A DNA stretch of 64,000 nt from Bradyrhizobium lupini. Its GTDB lineage: Bacteria; Pseudomonadota; Alphaproteobacteria; Rhizobiales; Xanthobacteraceae. The number at the start of each line of letters is the position of its first letter. Within the stretch, counting starts at the first letter, position 1. A model generated the notes under the pieces. The model made no database searches, was not told the origin of the DNA, and saw only the letters and a list, made by a program, of their open reading frames with translations. The stretch lies in assembly GCF_040939785.1 (NCBI RefSeq), contig NZ_CP162553.1:186001-250000 (forward strand), written 5' to 3'. Positions 18,354-27,225 of the stretch are shown piece by piece. The position numbers and the translations under genes are program-made.

Positions 18354-20417
18354 ATGGCGAAGAAGCCAGCTACTCTTACCGAAGCAGAGATTTTCGCCAA
18401 AGTCGATGCGAAGAAACAGAACAGCGTAGGCTGGTTTGACAGTCGCCTTGCCCGAGAGCGCGAACGCGTCACCCGCTACCTGAATGGCGAGCTGCCCAAG
18501 CGGCAGTCGGAAGGCTCCAGCTCCTACGTCTCCTCCGACGTCTACGATAGCGTCGAGATGCAGCGTTCGCAGCTTCTGGAGGTGTTCGCAGGCGGCGAGC
18601 ATATCGCGCAGTTCGATCCCGATCAGGACATGAACGCGGAGATGTGCCGGGTGGCTACCGAGTACGCCTCCTACACCATCTTCAGACTGAACGAAGGCTA
18701 CAACATCTTCAACAGCGTCATCTTCGACGGGCTCACCGCTCGCGCAGGTGTCGCGAAGGTGTATTGGGACGAGCGCTACGAGACGAAGGAAGAGACCTTT
18801 GAAGGCCTCTCGTTCGAAGACGCGCACGCCCTAGCCGCGCAGGAAGATGTCCACGACTTCGAAGCTGACCTGGATGAAGCCACTGGCTCGTTCAAGGGCA
18901 CGCTGAGCCGCAAGAAGGATTGCAGCTGCGTCCGCATCGACGAGGTGGCTCCTGAGGAGTTCCTGATCGAGCCTCTGGCGACGTCAGTGCGCAAGGCGAC
19001 CTACTGCGGTCACCGCACGCCGAAGACCCGCGCCGAGCTGATCGACATGGGCCACGACAAGGCCAAGGTGATGGCGATCCCGAGCGACGACGCCAAGGAG
19101 CTTATGTTCAGCCCCGAGGTGCTCGCACGGCAGCAGCAGGTTGGCGCCAGCGACCAGACGGATGATCCTGTCCAGCAGGAGCTTGAGTACCTCGTGTACT
19201 ACGAGAGCTACATCCGCATGGACATGAAGGATGGAAAGGGCGTTCGCCTGTACAAGATTTGCCACGCCGGTCAGACCATCCTCGATACGCAGGAGGTCGA
19301 TAAGGCCCCCTTCATCGCGTACATCCCGCTCCCGATCCCGCACGTCTTCTACGGCAACAACTTTGCGGCCCGCGTGATCCACACGCAGAACGCCCGCACC
19401 GTGCTCTACCGTGGCGTCCTCGACCACACCGCTATCACGACCAACTCGCGATACATGGTGGTCAACGGCGGCCTGATGAACCCGCGCGAGCTTCTCGACA
19501 ACCGCCTAGGCGGCATCGTGAACGTGCGTCGGCCCGACAGCGTGCAGCCCTTCCAGCAGAACCCGCTGAACCCCTACGTGTTCAACGTCCTGCAGCTGCT
19601 CTCGGACAACAACGACAAGTCCACGGGTATCTCCGCGCTCTCCCAAGGCCTCAACAAGGATGCCATCAGCTCCCAGAACTCTCAGGGACTGGTGGACAAC
19701 ATGATGAAGGCATCAGGGCAGCGTGGGAAGATCATGGCGCGCAACTTCGCCGTCAACTTCCTCGTCCCGCTCATGCTTGAGGTGGTTCGCCTAGCGATCA
19801 TCCACAAGGACAAGCGCGTCATTGAGGTGGCTGGTCAGCCGCTCAACATCGACGCTGAGCAATGGGCCGAACGCACCACGTGCAGCATCTCCCAGCATCT
19901 GGGTTACGGCGAGAAGGACATGGCAGCGAACGAGCTGGGCCAAGGCTATCAGATGATGGCGAAGGACCCGGGCCTCGGCAACATGTTTGGACCGCAGCAG
20001 CGCTTTGCGATGCTCAAGGACGTTGCGAAGCTCAAGGGCTTCAACAACTTCGCGAACTACCTCGATCCGAAGGCGCCGCCTCCGCAGCCCGATCCGATCA
20101 AGGTGCAGGAAGTGCAGGCCAAGACGACCAGCGCGCAAGCCTCGATGCTCACCGCTCAGACGAAACAGCAGGACGCCAACCGGCTCTACTCGCTGGATCA
20201 GACGAAGGTGGCTCAGAACGCAGCGCAGCTTCACCTCACAGCTCTCGATCACGACCGTACCCACGACCGACAGGACATGGAGACGGCGGCTCGCGTGCAG
20301 CAAGGCGAAGAGCAGCTGGAAATCGAACGCGAGAAGATCAAGGCACAGGAGCGCACCGCTATGCGCAACGCAGCCGTGAAGGCCTCGCAGCCGAAACCTC
20401 AGCATCCGCGCGGTTAA
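18354..20417 (+). CDS. Portal protein (head-tail connector)
   Basis: 687 residues. It is a typical long podovirus portal: an N-terminal region with SSYVSSDVYDSVEMQRSQLL, a conserved core (HVFYGNNFAARVIHTQNART; LYRGVLDHTAITTNSRYMV; GLNKDAISSQNSQGLVDNMM) and a long charged C-terminal coiled coil (EEQLEIEREKIKAQERTAM). It forms the dodecameric DNA channel at the head vertex. Its position right after terminase supports the call. Confidence 0.88.
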   Translation: MAKKPATLTEAEIFAKVDAKKQNSVGWFDSRLARERERVTRYLNGELPKRQSEGSSSYVSSDVYDSVEMQRSQLLEVFAGGEHIAQFDPDQDMNAEMCRVATEYASYTIFRLNEGYNIFNSVIFDGLTARAGVAKVYWDERYETKEETFEGLSFEDAHALAAQEDVHDFEADLDEATGSFKGTLSRKKDCSCVRIDEVAPEEFLIEPLATSVRKATYCGHRTPKTRAELIDMGHDKAKVMAIPSDDAKELMFSPEVLARQQQVGASDQTDDPVQQELEYLVYYESYIRMDMKDGKGVRLYKICHAGQTILDTQEVDKAPFIAYIPLPIPHVFYGNNFAARVIHTQNARTVLYRGVLDHTAITTNSRYMVVNGGLMNPRELLDNRLGGIVNVRRPDSVQPFQQNPLNPYVFNVLQLLSDNNDKSTGISALSQGLNKDAISSQNSQGLVDNMMKASGQRGKIMARNFAVNFLVPLMLEVVRLAIIHKDKRVIEVAGQPLNIDAEQWAERTTCSISQHLGYGEKDMAANELGQGYQMMAKDPGLGNMFGPQQRFAMLKDVAKLKGFNNFANYLDPKAPPPQPDPIKVQEVQAKTTSAQASMLTAQTKQQDANRLYSLDQTKVAQNAAQLHLTALDHDRTHDRQDMETAARVQQGEEQLEIEREKIKAQERTAMRNAAVKASQPKPQHPRG

Positions 20418-20418
20418 C

Positions 20419-20946
20419 ATGTGGAACATCCTACGCCTACTTCTCGGTCCCGAGGCCACCATGGCAACCATGGGCGACGGCCGACCGGACAACTCGCTCT
20501 CTGACATCCAAGGTCTCACGAAGGCCTTGGCAGAGGCGCGAGCCAAGAAACAAGCAGCGACACAGGGGAGCCTCGGCACCCCTATGCCGCCCGTGCAGAC
20601 GCTGGATGACGCTCCTCAACGGGGTGTCACTCCTGCGCAGCTCCCGTGGTGGGCCAACTCGCAAGGCCCCATGCCCTCTCAGGGCTTCCCTCAGGCACAG
20701 CCTCAGCAGGCACCTGCCGCACATACCGCTGCTCCGCAATCGGCGCCTCGGGTCCCTGTGCCGCAGCCTCGGCCTGCTGCTGCTCCTCAGGCTCAACCGG
20801 ACACCAGCTTCTTCATGCGCAACGCCATGATGATGCGTGATCCCGGGACAGGACAGCTCATCGACCCGCAAGGCGCCTCACAGGTGCGCGGGCCCGACCT
20901 CATCAACAAGATGATGTCCTACCTTCACAACAAGGACACGGCTTGA
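20419..20946 (+). CDS. Pro/Gln-rich phage protein, probable assembly factor
   Basis: 175 residues beginning one base after the portal stop. The middle is low-complexity Pro/Gln/Ala (FPQAQPQQAPAAHTAAPQSA) and the C-terminus is a compact helical motif (LINKMMSYLHNK). The family was not recognised. Its place between portal and scaffold points to head assembly. Confidence 0.6.
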   Translation: MWNILRLLLGPEATMATMGDGRPDNSLSDIQGLTKALAEARAKKQAATQGSLGTPMPPVQTLDDAPQRGVTPAQLPWWANSQGPMPSQGFPQAQPQQAPAAHTAAPQSAPRVPVPQPRPAAAPQAQPDTSFFMRNAMMMRDPGTGQLIDPQGASQVRGPDLINKMMSYLHNKDTA

Positions 20947-21248
20947 ACGACGATACGATCCTCGCTCTCGGCGGCTTCTGTAAGGAGCTGCTGGGGGCCG
21001 AGGCCTTTCAAGCGCTGGTGCAGATGTACTCGCAGCAGTGTGCAGCCGACATTCTCGGCACCAAGCCTCATGAGACCAAGGCGCGTGAACAAATCTACGC
21101 GTCCTACATGGGCTTCGAAGGGTTTCTCGATCTGACGAAGAAGTTCGCAGAGGCCTTCGACAATCTCCACAACGACAACCAGGTCGCCGCTCCAGATCAA
21201 GACAACGATGATCCGAGCGTGCACGACATTTACGACGGTAAGAACTGA
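20943..21248 (+). CDS. Small acidic phage protein (101 aa)
   Basis: Starts at TTG 20943 with AAGGA upstream and a four-base overlap with the preceding gene. It has a helical N-terminal part (LALGGFCKELLGAEAFQALV) and an acidic tail (NDDPSVHDIYDG). It lies just before the scaffold gene. The function is unknown; head assembly is likely from context. Confidence 0.6.
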   Translation: MNDDTILALGGFCKELLGAEAFQALVQMYSQQCAADILGTKPHETKAREQIYASYMGFEGFLDLTKKFAEAFDNLHNDNQVAAPDQDNDDPSVHDIYDGKN

Positions 21249-21250
21249 CC

Positions 21251-22063
21251 ATGCCAGCTATCCAATCGGACGCTGCTCTACTGAACGAACACCCCGAAGC
21301 CATCGAGAGCGACGACGCTTTCATGGAAGCCCTGTTTGGTGACGCCGACGAGGCGAAGGACGCGGAAACGCCATCCGAAGAAACCGAAGAGAGCGAGACT
21401 ACCGAAGAGCGCACTGAAGACGAAACCAACGACGACGAGACCTCCGAGGAAACTCCAGAGGACGAAGAGTCGGAAGGCGACGACGACAGCGAAGCCGAAG
21501 AGACCGAAGAGACTGAAGACCAGCCCAAGGCCAAGAAGTTCGTCGAGGTCGATGACGATACGTACGTCAAGATCAAATACGACGGCGAGGACCGTGAGGT
21601 TAAGGTTGCCGATCTGAACCGGCTCTGGGGCCAAGAAGCGGCTCTCACCCGCAAGTCCCAAGAGGTTGCTACCGCGAAGCAGGAATACGACGCGGGCATG
21701 CAGAAGAACACTGCTGCCTACGAAGTGCTGCTGAACCGGACCACGGAGCGTGCCAACGCTTACCGTCAGCTCCCTTGGACGCAGCTGATGAAGGACCCGA
21801 ACGTTGACGCAGGCCAGCTTGCCGCTCTCCAAAAGGAAGCGCAGGACGCCTTTGCGGACGAACAGTTCCTCCGTCAGGAAATCGACGGCTTCATGCAGAA
21901 GGTCAACGCTGACACTGCAAAGGCCCGGCAGACCGCCGCTCGTGAGTGCATCAAGCAGCTCAACGACACGGCCTCTCCGCATCACATCAAAGGCTGGAGC
22001 GATGCGCTCTACAACGACATCAGGAGCTTCGCTACGGGTCTGGTGTCCCTGCCGAGATGGTGA
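21251..22063 (+). CDS. Scaffolding protein, main part (frame 0)
   Basis: 270 residues. An acidic low-complexity region at about 25-95 is dominated by Glu/Asp/Thr/Ser. It is followed by VKIKYDGEDREVKVADLNRLW and long helices, typical of podovirus capsid scaffolds, which chaperone shell assembly and leave. The frame stops at TGA 22061-22063. The expected coat-binding C-terminus continues in the -1 frame (GVPAEMVNSITDPAAIKI onward), so a frame change is required near 22037-22050 to make the full protein. See the next entry and the findings. Confidence 0.8.
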   Translation: MPAIQSDAALLNEHPEAIESDDAFMEALFGDADEAKDAETPSEETEESETTEERTEDETNDDETSEETPEDEESEGDDDSEAEETEETEDQPKAKKFVEVDDDTYVKIKYDGEDREVKVADLNRLWGQEAALTRKSQEVATAKQEYDAGMQKNTAAYEVLLNRTTERANAYRQLPWTQLMKDPNVDAGQLAALQKEAQDAFADEQFLRQEIDGFMQKVNADTAKARQTAARECIKQLNDTASPHHIKGWSDALYNDIRSFATGLVSLPRW

Positions 22064-22308
22064 ACTCGATCACCGATCCCGCTGCGATCAAAATCCTCCA
22101 CATGGCCATGCAGTTCAAGCGTGGCGCTTCGAAGGTCGTGACCAAGACGGTCAACAAGACCCCGAAGAAGATTGTCAAGAACACTGCGTCCGCTCCCGCT
22201 GCGCGTGGCACCGCCAAGTCGGCTGCTGCTGCCCAGAAGACGGCGAAGGCTCTCAAGACCGGCTCGGTGAACGACGCCGTGGACGCTTTCGAAGCGCTGT
22301 TCGACTAA
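22057..22308 (+). CDS. Scaffold C-terminal, coat-binding segment in the -1 frame
   Basis: The -1 frame carries a basic, Lys/Ala-rich helical tail (KTVNKTPKKIVKNTA, ending DAVDAFEALFD) that looks like the usual C-terminus of this scaffold type. It could be reached by a -1 slip, most simply at ACG GGT CTG where GGT can re-pair on GGG. Alternatively it could be initiated separately at ATG 22057, which overlaps the TGA as ATGGTGA. A sequencing or real indel is also possible. The capsid gene begins 33 bases later. Confidence 0.6.
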   Translation: MVNSITDPAAIKILHMAMQFKRGASKVVTKTVNKTPKKIVKNTASAPAARGTAKSAAAAQKTAKALKTGSVNDAVDAFEALFD

Positions 22309-22341
22309 ACCAACCACTTTTCTCAGAAGACCCTTTTTTCA

Positions 22342-23250
22342 ATGACCAAGTACACTTCTTTCGACCTCGTCGGCGTCAAGGAGAACGTCTCCAACGTCAT
22401 CACCAACCTGACCCCGCGCAAGACCCCGATGCAGTCGGGTATCGGCAACGAGAAGGTCACCCAGCCGCTGTTCCAGTGGCAGGAAGACAGCCTGCGGGAT
22501 GTTGCGGACAACGCGGCCATCGACGGTGCGGACGCTTCGTTCGCGACCCTCACGCCGACCGTGATGCGCAACAACTATACGCAGATTTTCCAAGAGGCAA
22601 TCGAGGTCACCGACCGCGCCGACGTGATCAGCTCGTATGGTCGCAAGCGCGAGTTCGCGTACCAGATGGCGAAGACCGCGGCCCAGGTTAAGCGCGACCG
22701 CGAGTACGCTCTGGTCGGCAAGGCTGGGGACAAGAACGCAGGCTCCAAGACCGTCGCCTCGACGATGGCTGGCGTCCAGCGCCAGATCGACCCGTCCTGC
22801 ATCGAGTACACCGGCGCCAGCGATGGCTCGGCTCCGCTGAACGAGGCGCACCTCGTGAACGCGCTGAAGAAGGCCTACAACAACGGCGCCGACGTCAGCC
22901 GCATTCAGGTCACCCCGGATAACTCCGTCGTGCTCGCTGGCTTCGCTTCGGCGGCCGGTCGCTACCGGACCATTCAGGGCAAGGATGCCAAGACCATCGT
23001 GAACGTGGTCAACCTCTACGTCTCGCCGTTCGGTGAGCAGAAGGTTGAAATCAACCGCTTCATGAAGGCGGGCAACACGCTGGTCTACGAACCCGAGCAG
23101 TGGACGAACGTCACGCTGCGTCCGTGGGCGAAGAAGGACCTCGCGAAGACCGGCGACAGCTCGAAGGCTCAGCTGCTGGGCGAGTTCTCGCTCAAGCACA
23201 AGAACTTCAAGGCCTCGGCGCTGATCGTCGAAGCGGCTTCCGGCTTCTAA
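22342..23250 (+). CDS. Major capsid protein (SU10/DUF5309-like, HK97 fold)
   Basis: 302 residues. The N-terminus (KENVSNVITNLTPRKTPMQS, then LFQWQEDSLRD) and the central AIEVTDRADVISSYGRKREF with KTAAQVKRDREYALVGKAG match the DUF5309/SU10-like major capsid family. The C-terminal part VEINRFMKAGNTLVYEPEQW is also characteristic. It is followed directly by a strong terminator, as befits the most highly expressed late gene. Confidence 0.9.
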   Translation: MTKYTSFDLVGVKENVSNVITNLTPRKTPMQSGIGNEKVTQPLFQWQEDSLRDVADNAAIDGADASFATLTPTVMRNNYTQIFQEAIEVTDRADVISSYGRKREFAYQMAKTAAQVKRDREYALVGKAGDKNAGSKTVASTMAGVQRQIDPSCIEYTGASDGSAPLNEAHLVNALKKAYNNGADVSRIQVTPDNSVVLAGFASAAGRYRTIQGKDAKTIVNVVNLYVSPFGEQKVEINRFMKAGNTLVYEPEQWTNVTLRPWAKKDLAKTGDSSKAQLLGEFSLKHKNFKASALIVEAASGF

Positions 23251-23260
23251 GTCCAACATT

Positions 23261-23296
23261 GGGGGCCCCGGGAATTACCCGGGGTCTCCTTTTTTT
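23261..23296 (+). terminator. Intrinsic terminator after the capsid gene
   Basis: CCCCGGG (23266-23272), loop AATTA and CCCGGGG (23278-23284), then a run of seven T at 23290-23296. It lies 10 bases after the capsid stop on the coding strand. It would lower expression of the adaptor and fibre genes relative to capsid. Confidence 0.85.
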
Positions 23297-23307
23297 CCTG
23301 ATCAAGA

Positions 23308-23628
23308 ATGTCTGCAGAAACCTTTTACGAAACCAACGTTATCGACACGCTCATCTCGTTCGACGAGGACATGAGCACTGGTGAACTGATCATCCAGCGT
23401 GAGCAGGAAATCCCCGACTGGTGGATCGCTGACATGATGCAGCTCCACACGGGCAAGCTCGATAAAACCGGAGACTTCCTCCACGTTGCCGCAGTCCCGA
23501 CAGTGGTCGTTGACGACCTCCTGTTCAACTACGGCTTCGATGTCATGACGGCACCTATCGCTGAGACGGTGGCCATGCTGCGCCGATACGCGCTCGAAAA
23601 ATTCATTCTGACTTCCAAACGTATTTAA
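23308..23628 (+). CDS. Hypothetical structural-region protein (106 aa)
   Basis: 106 residues, first gene after the capsid terminator. It is an acidic, mixed alpha/beta protein (LISFDEDMSTGELIIQREQE; HVAAVPTVVVDDLLFNYGFD). The family was not recognised. It ends six bases before the adaptor gene, so it is probably a head-completion or virion protein. Confidence 0.6.
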   Translation: MSAETFYETNVIDTLISFDEDMSTGELIIQREQEIPDWWIADMMQLHTGKLDKTGDFLHVAAVPTVVVDDLLFNYGFDVMTAPIAETVAMLRRYALEKFILTSKRI

Positions 23629-23634
23629 GCTGAG

Positions 23635-24288
23635 ATGACCCTTGGAGAACTGAAGGCCCAATTCAAGGGTCTTCTCAACAACAACGTTATCAACAAGAGC
23701 GACGCTCTCGTTACCCTCTTCATCAATCAGGCGATCATGCGTATCCAGCGGGAGCTTCGCGTCCCGTTCATGGAGAAGCAAATCCTCTACACGATCCCTG
23801 AGGACTACAAGAAGCTCGCGATCCCTGCGGACCTGCTGGAGCTGATTGCGATCATGGTGGACGCTGACGCGGACGGCATCTTGGAGTACGAGCTGATCCG
23901 CTCGACGCTCAACAAGGTGGTGGCCAGCAGCGAAATGCCGGGCATGGCGCCTCGCATCTTCACCCGTCAGGGCGGCTCGTGGATACTCGGGCCCAAACCG
24001 GGACCGGGCTCTGAAGTCCTGATCCACTACTATGCCGAGTTCGCTGCGCTCAACGCGGACACGGACACCAACACCTGTCTGAAGGTCGCGTGGGACGCTG
24101 TGCTCTACGGAGCGCTCTCGGCCGCCGCTGACTACCTTCAGGACGACGAGCGTGGCCCCAAGTTCGAGGCCCGCTACGGACAGATCACCAAGCAGCTGCA
24201 AGATCAGGCTGACGCGGACGAGCTGACGGCTGATGCCGCAGTCGCCCCTGCGCTGCCCATTGGCTGCGACGACGGATACGATTGGTAA
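23635..24288 (+). CDS. Head-tail adaptor protein
   Basis: 217 residues. The pattern LFINQAIMRIQRELRVPFME, then TIPEDYKKLAIPADLLELI and VLIHYYAEFAALNADTDTN is typical of podovirus adaptor proteins (T7 gp11/SU10 adaptor class) that bind beneath the portal and link to the tail. Its stop overlaps the next start (TAATG). Confidence 0.75.
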   Translation: MTLGELKAQFKGLLNNNVINKSDALVTLFINQAIMRIQRELRVPFMEKQILYTIPEDYKKLAIPADLLELIAIMVDADADGILEYELIRSTLNKVVASSEMPGMAPRIFTRQGGSWILGPKPGPGSEVLIHYYAEFAALNADTDTNTCLKVAWDAVLYGALSAAADYLQDDERGPKFEARYGQITKQLQDQADADELTADAAVAPALPIGCDDGYDW

Positions 24289-25550
24289 TGACAAGCTCCT
24301 CATTCTACACGGATGGGGAGACCTATGACACGGCTGTGGTGACCTCGAACGACCATCCGGGGTCTACCACGCCTTCACAGTCTCCCAGCTCTTTCTACGC
24401 GACTGGTGGTGTGGTTGGCGAAGGCACCGTGGTCTCCAACGAGACCGGCCCCGGTGAGCAGTCCGACACGCCCAGCTCGTTCTACACTGACGGCGCCGTC
24501 TACGACACAGCCATCGTCGAGAGCAACGACAAGCCCGACAGCACCACGCCCTCACAGGCGCCCAGCTCGTTCTACCCGGCTGGCACCATCTACGACTGGC
24601 TCAACACTGAGAGCGAAGTCGTCGCCCTGCTTCAACAGCTCGCGGACACGACGACCACCAATGCAAACTCAGCTTCCACGTCGGCCACTCAGGCTGGCAC
24701 CTACGCTTCTCAGGCGGCGACGTCGGCGTCTCACTCTGCTACGGCGGTTCAAGATGCTGCGGGCACGCTTACGCCTATCATGGATGGCACAGCGGCTGTC
24801 GGCGCGAGCACCAGGTGGGCACACGAAGACCACGTGCATCCCAAGGACCCGTCGCTCGCCTCCGTAGACTACGTGGACACCAAGGTTGCAGGTGTCGTCA
24901 ACTCGGCGCCCGCAACGCTCGACACGCTCAATGAGCTGGCGACCGCCTTGGGTGATGATCCCAACTTCGCCACCACGGTTGCCACGCAGATCGGCACGAA
25001 GGCCGACAAGACCTATGTGGACACGCAGGACGCAGCCCTGCTCGCCAAGCTCTTCCCGTCTGGCACGACCATGCTCTTCCATCAGTCAACGGCGCCCCCG
25101 GGCTGGACGAAGCGTACGGACCACAACGATAAAGCGCTCCGCGTCACCAGCGGCACCGTGACCGCAGGCGGCTCCAATCCGTTCTCGACGGTGAACGCGC
25201 AGACGACCGTGGGCAGCACGGCGCTGACTGCGGCGCAAATCCCGACCATCACGTCGGCTGGCAGCAACACCATCACGGTCTACCCGAACAACAACGGCGG
25301 CTACTACTACCCGATGGGTTCAGGCGCTGGCTGGGGTGGTGTGACGATGAACGTGTACCCCATTGCCAACTACGGCTCCTACTCGATGGCCTACTTCGGG
25401 ACTTCGGCAGGCAACATCACGTACTCCAACTACATGCAGGGCGTGAACAGTATTGGCGTGACGTCGAACAACACAGGAGGTGCTGCGCATACGCACAGCA
25501 TCACCATGAACGTCCAATACATCGACGTGATCCTCGCGCAGAAAGACTAA
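24288..25550 (+). CDS. Tail fibre protein with repeated N-terminus and collar tip
   Basis: 420 residues from ATG 24288, which overlaps the adaptor stop; an upstream TTG is in frame but not needed. Residues about 1-105 contain a repeating unit PSSFYtDGxxYDTAxVxSND. A collagen-like Ala/Ser helix follows, then a trimerising segment (YVDTKVAGVVNSAPATLDTL; LNELATALGDDPNF). The C-terminus is a collar-type tip (FHQSTAPPGWTKRTDHNDKA and AAHTHSITMNVQYIDVILAQ). It is probably a receptor-binding fibre. Confidence 0.8.
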   Translation: MTSSSFYTDGETYDTAVVTSNDHPGSTTPSQSPSSFYATGGVVGEGTVVSNETGPGEQSDTPSSFYTDGAVYDTAIVESNDKPDSTTPSQAPSSFYPAGTIYDWLNTESEVVALLQQLADTTTTNANSASTSATQAGTYASQAATSASHSATAVQDAAGTLTPIMDGTAAVGASTRWAHEDHVHPKDPSLASVDYVDTKVAGVVNSAPATLDTLNELATALGDDPNFATTVATQIGTKADKTYVDTQDAALLAKLFPSGTTMLFHQSTAPPGWTKRTDHNDKALRVTSGTVTAGGSNPFSTVNAQTTVGSTALTAAQIPTITSAGSNTITVYPNNNGGYYYPMGSGAGWGGVTMNVYPIANYGSYSMAYFGTSAGNITYSNYMQGVNSIGVTSNNTGGAAHTHSITMNVQYIDVILAQKD

Positions 25551-25855
25551 TGAACAGCCCTCTTCCTCCCAAGGACGTCGGATGCCATCGCACCGGCTTC
25601 GCCAAGGGATGCCGTGAGTGCGTCGTGGAGCACAATTGTCAGCTCTGGATGCACATCTCAGGCGCCAATCCCAACACAGGTGAAGCCCTGCAGACGTATG
25701 GCTGCGCCGACACCTTCATGCCTCTCTTGATGATCGAGAACTCGCAGCAGCAGCGTCAGACCGGCGCCGCTGTGGAGAGCTTGCGTAACGAGATGGTCAA
25801 CGCGAACGAGCGCCTGATTGCCGCGCCTCGCGACATGAAACTCATCAACGGATAA
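25550..25855 (+). CDS. Conserved small phage protein with Cys cluster (101 aa)
   Basis: ATG 25550 overlaps the fibre stop. The N-terminal part has conserved-looking cysteines (VGCHRTGFAKGCRECVVEHN, C in NCQLW, later YGCADTF) and the C-terminal part is a charged helix. Proteins of this layout occur next to lysis genes in several alphaproteobacterial phages. A metal site is possible. The function is unknown. Confidence 0.65.
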   Translation: MNSPLPPKDVGCHRTGFAKGCRECVVEHNCQLWMHISGANPNTGEALQTYGCADTFMPLLMIENSQQQRQTGAAVESLRNEMVNANERLIAAPRDMKLING

Positions 25856-25858
25856 CGA

Positions 25859-26584
25859 ATGACTGCAACGAACCGCGAAGCTGCGATCAGCAAAACGCTG
25901 ACGTACGAAGGCGGCTACACGAACGATCCCCGCGATCCAGGTGGAGCCACCAACTGGGGCATCACCATCAAAGACGCCCGCATGTACTGGAAGCCCAACG
26001 CGACCCCTGCGGACGTGAAGGCCATGCCGAAGTCTGTCGCCATCGACATCTACCGGCAGAAGTATTGGGCCGTCATGCGCTGCGACGAGCGCGACACAGG
26101 TCCTGACTTCGTTGACTTCGACTACGGCGTCAACTCAGGCGTCGGCCGCGTGACCAAGCTCCGCGCCAAGCTCGATCCTCAGAAGCTCTCGCCGGTCGCC
26201 TACGTGAAAGCCGCGTGCGCCGCGCGCAGCTCCTTCCTGCACGGCCTCAAGACGTGGTCTGTGTTCGGCAAGGGCTGGGGCCGCCGCGTAGCCGACGTGG
26301 AAGCCACAGGCGTCCGTATGGCCCTCGGGGCCTCGGGCAAGTCCGTCGCAAAGGGTCTCAAGAACGAAGCCACCAAGAACGCTGGCAAGGCCATCGCACA
26401 CTCGACCGCTGGCGCCTCCACGGGCACCGTAGCGGCCCCTGTGATCCATCAGCTCGACTTCTCGACCGTTGCCGGTTGGGTGATCGCAGGCGTCCTTATC
26501 GTCGGCGGCATCTGGCTGATCTGGAACGCCGTGCAGGCCAACCATCGCGCCAACGCGTACAACGACAAGCTCAAGAATGCTTAA
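25859..26584 (+). CDS. Endolysin, GH108 family, with C-terminal membrane anchor
   Basis: 241 residues. The catalytic domain carries EGGYTNDPRDPGGATNWGIT with catalytic Glu17, the GH108 signature, followed by a peptidoglycan-binding part (DYGVNSGVGRVTKLRA; GWGRRVADVEATGVRMALG). Residues about 205-226 form a membrane helix (VAGWVIAGVLIVGGIWLIW). The helix may keep the enzyme tethered until the holin acts. The holin-like genes follow immediately. Confidence 0.9.
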   Translation: MTATNREAAISKTLTYEGGYTNDPRDPGGATNWGITIKDARMYWKPNATPADVKAMPKSVAIDIYRQKYWAVMRCDERDTGPDFVDFDYGVNSGVGRVTKLRAKLDPQKLSPVAYVKAACAARSSFLHGLKTWSVFGKGWGRRVADVEATGVRMALGASGKSVAKGLKNEATKNAGKAIAHSTAGASTGTVAAPVIHQLDFSTVAGWVIAGVLIVGGIWLIWNAVQANHRANAYNDKLKNA

Positions 26585-26816
26585 CGAACTCTCTGACATC
26601 TGGGCCCGCCTTCGGGTCCACTGGCACGCCGTAGCGGTCGCTGTGATCGCCGCGTTGCCGGTCATCCTCACGCAGCTGGAAGGCGTTGATCTGACGCCCC
26701 TCCTCTCGCACATCATCCCGGCAGAGTATGTGCCCATTGTGGTCTCTCTGCTTCCCTTCGTGCTCGCGATCATGCGCCCTATGATCCACATGGAGGAGCC
26801 GAAGGACGATGCTTAG
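26577..26816 (+). CDS. Holin-like two-pass membrane protein
   Basis: 79 residues; ATG overlaps the endolysin 3' end by eight bases. It has two hydrophobic helices (WHAVAVAVIAALPVILTQL and VPIVVSLLPFVLAIMRPMI) and a charged tail (HMEEPKDDA). Size, topology and neighbours support a holin or lysis-timing role, without a firm family. Confidence 0.6.
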   Translation: MLNELSDIWARLRVHWHAVAVAVIAALPVILTQLEGVDLTPLLSHIIPAEYVPIVVSLLPFVLAIMRPMIHMEEPKDDA

Positions 26817-27225
26817 TGCTCTCCTCGGGCTCCCCGCGCTGCTCACGCAGTTCATGGGGGGCCTGTTCGGCTGGCTCAACAAGAAGCAGGACGTTGCGGT
26901 AACCGAGAACACCAATGCGCGCGACGTGACCACTGCAGCTCTGCAGATGGAGACCTCGCACTTCTCGGACGTGAAGGACGTCACCATGGCCATGATGTCT
27001 CACCCGGTCTTCTGGATCGCGTGGGGCCTCGGGGTCTTCCCGGTGATGCTCTATCACGCCGCAATCTTCTTCGTCAGCACATTCCCCGCGCTCGGCTGGA
27101 CCGTACTCAAGGTCCCTGATGTCGAGCTTGAATACGCGCGCCTCGTCGTTGGCTCGGTCTTTACGTTGACCGGAGCTTCAACCGTTGTCGCAGGACTGGC
27201 CTCCGCATGGATCAAGAGAGTGTAA
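26809..27225 (+). CDS. Membrane protein of the lysis cassette (138 aa)
   Basis: 138 residues. It has a hydrophobic N-terminus (LSALLGLPALLTQFMGGLF), a polar central stretch, and two further membrane helices (PVFWIAWGLGVFPVMLYHAA; VVGSVFTLTGASTVVAGLAS). It resembles three-helix holins of alphaproteobacterial phages. It overlaps genes on both sides, pointing to coordinated translation with the endolysin. Confidence 0.6.
   Translation: MLSALLGLPALLTQFMGGLFGWLNKKQDVAVTENTNARDVTTAALQMETSHFSDVKDVTMAMMSHPVFWIAWGLGVFPVMLYHAAIFFVSTFPALGWTVLKVPDVELEYARLVVGSVFTLTGASTVVAGLASAWIKRV

Noticed and set aside
21946..22056. N-terminal part of the -1 frame before the scaffold tail
   Set aside because: Its translation (Gln/His/Arg-rich) is a shadow of frame 0; only the segment after about 22040 looks like protein.
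24364..24555. Repeat-rich Arg/Cys frame opposite the second tail fibre
   Set aside because: Reflects the repeated fibre N-terminus read antisense.
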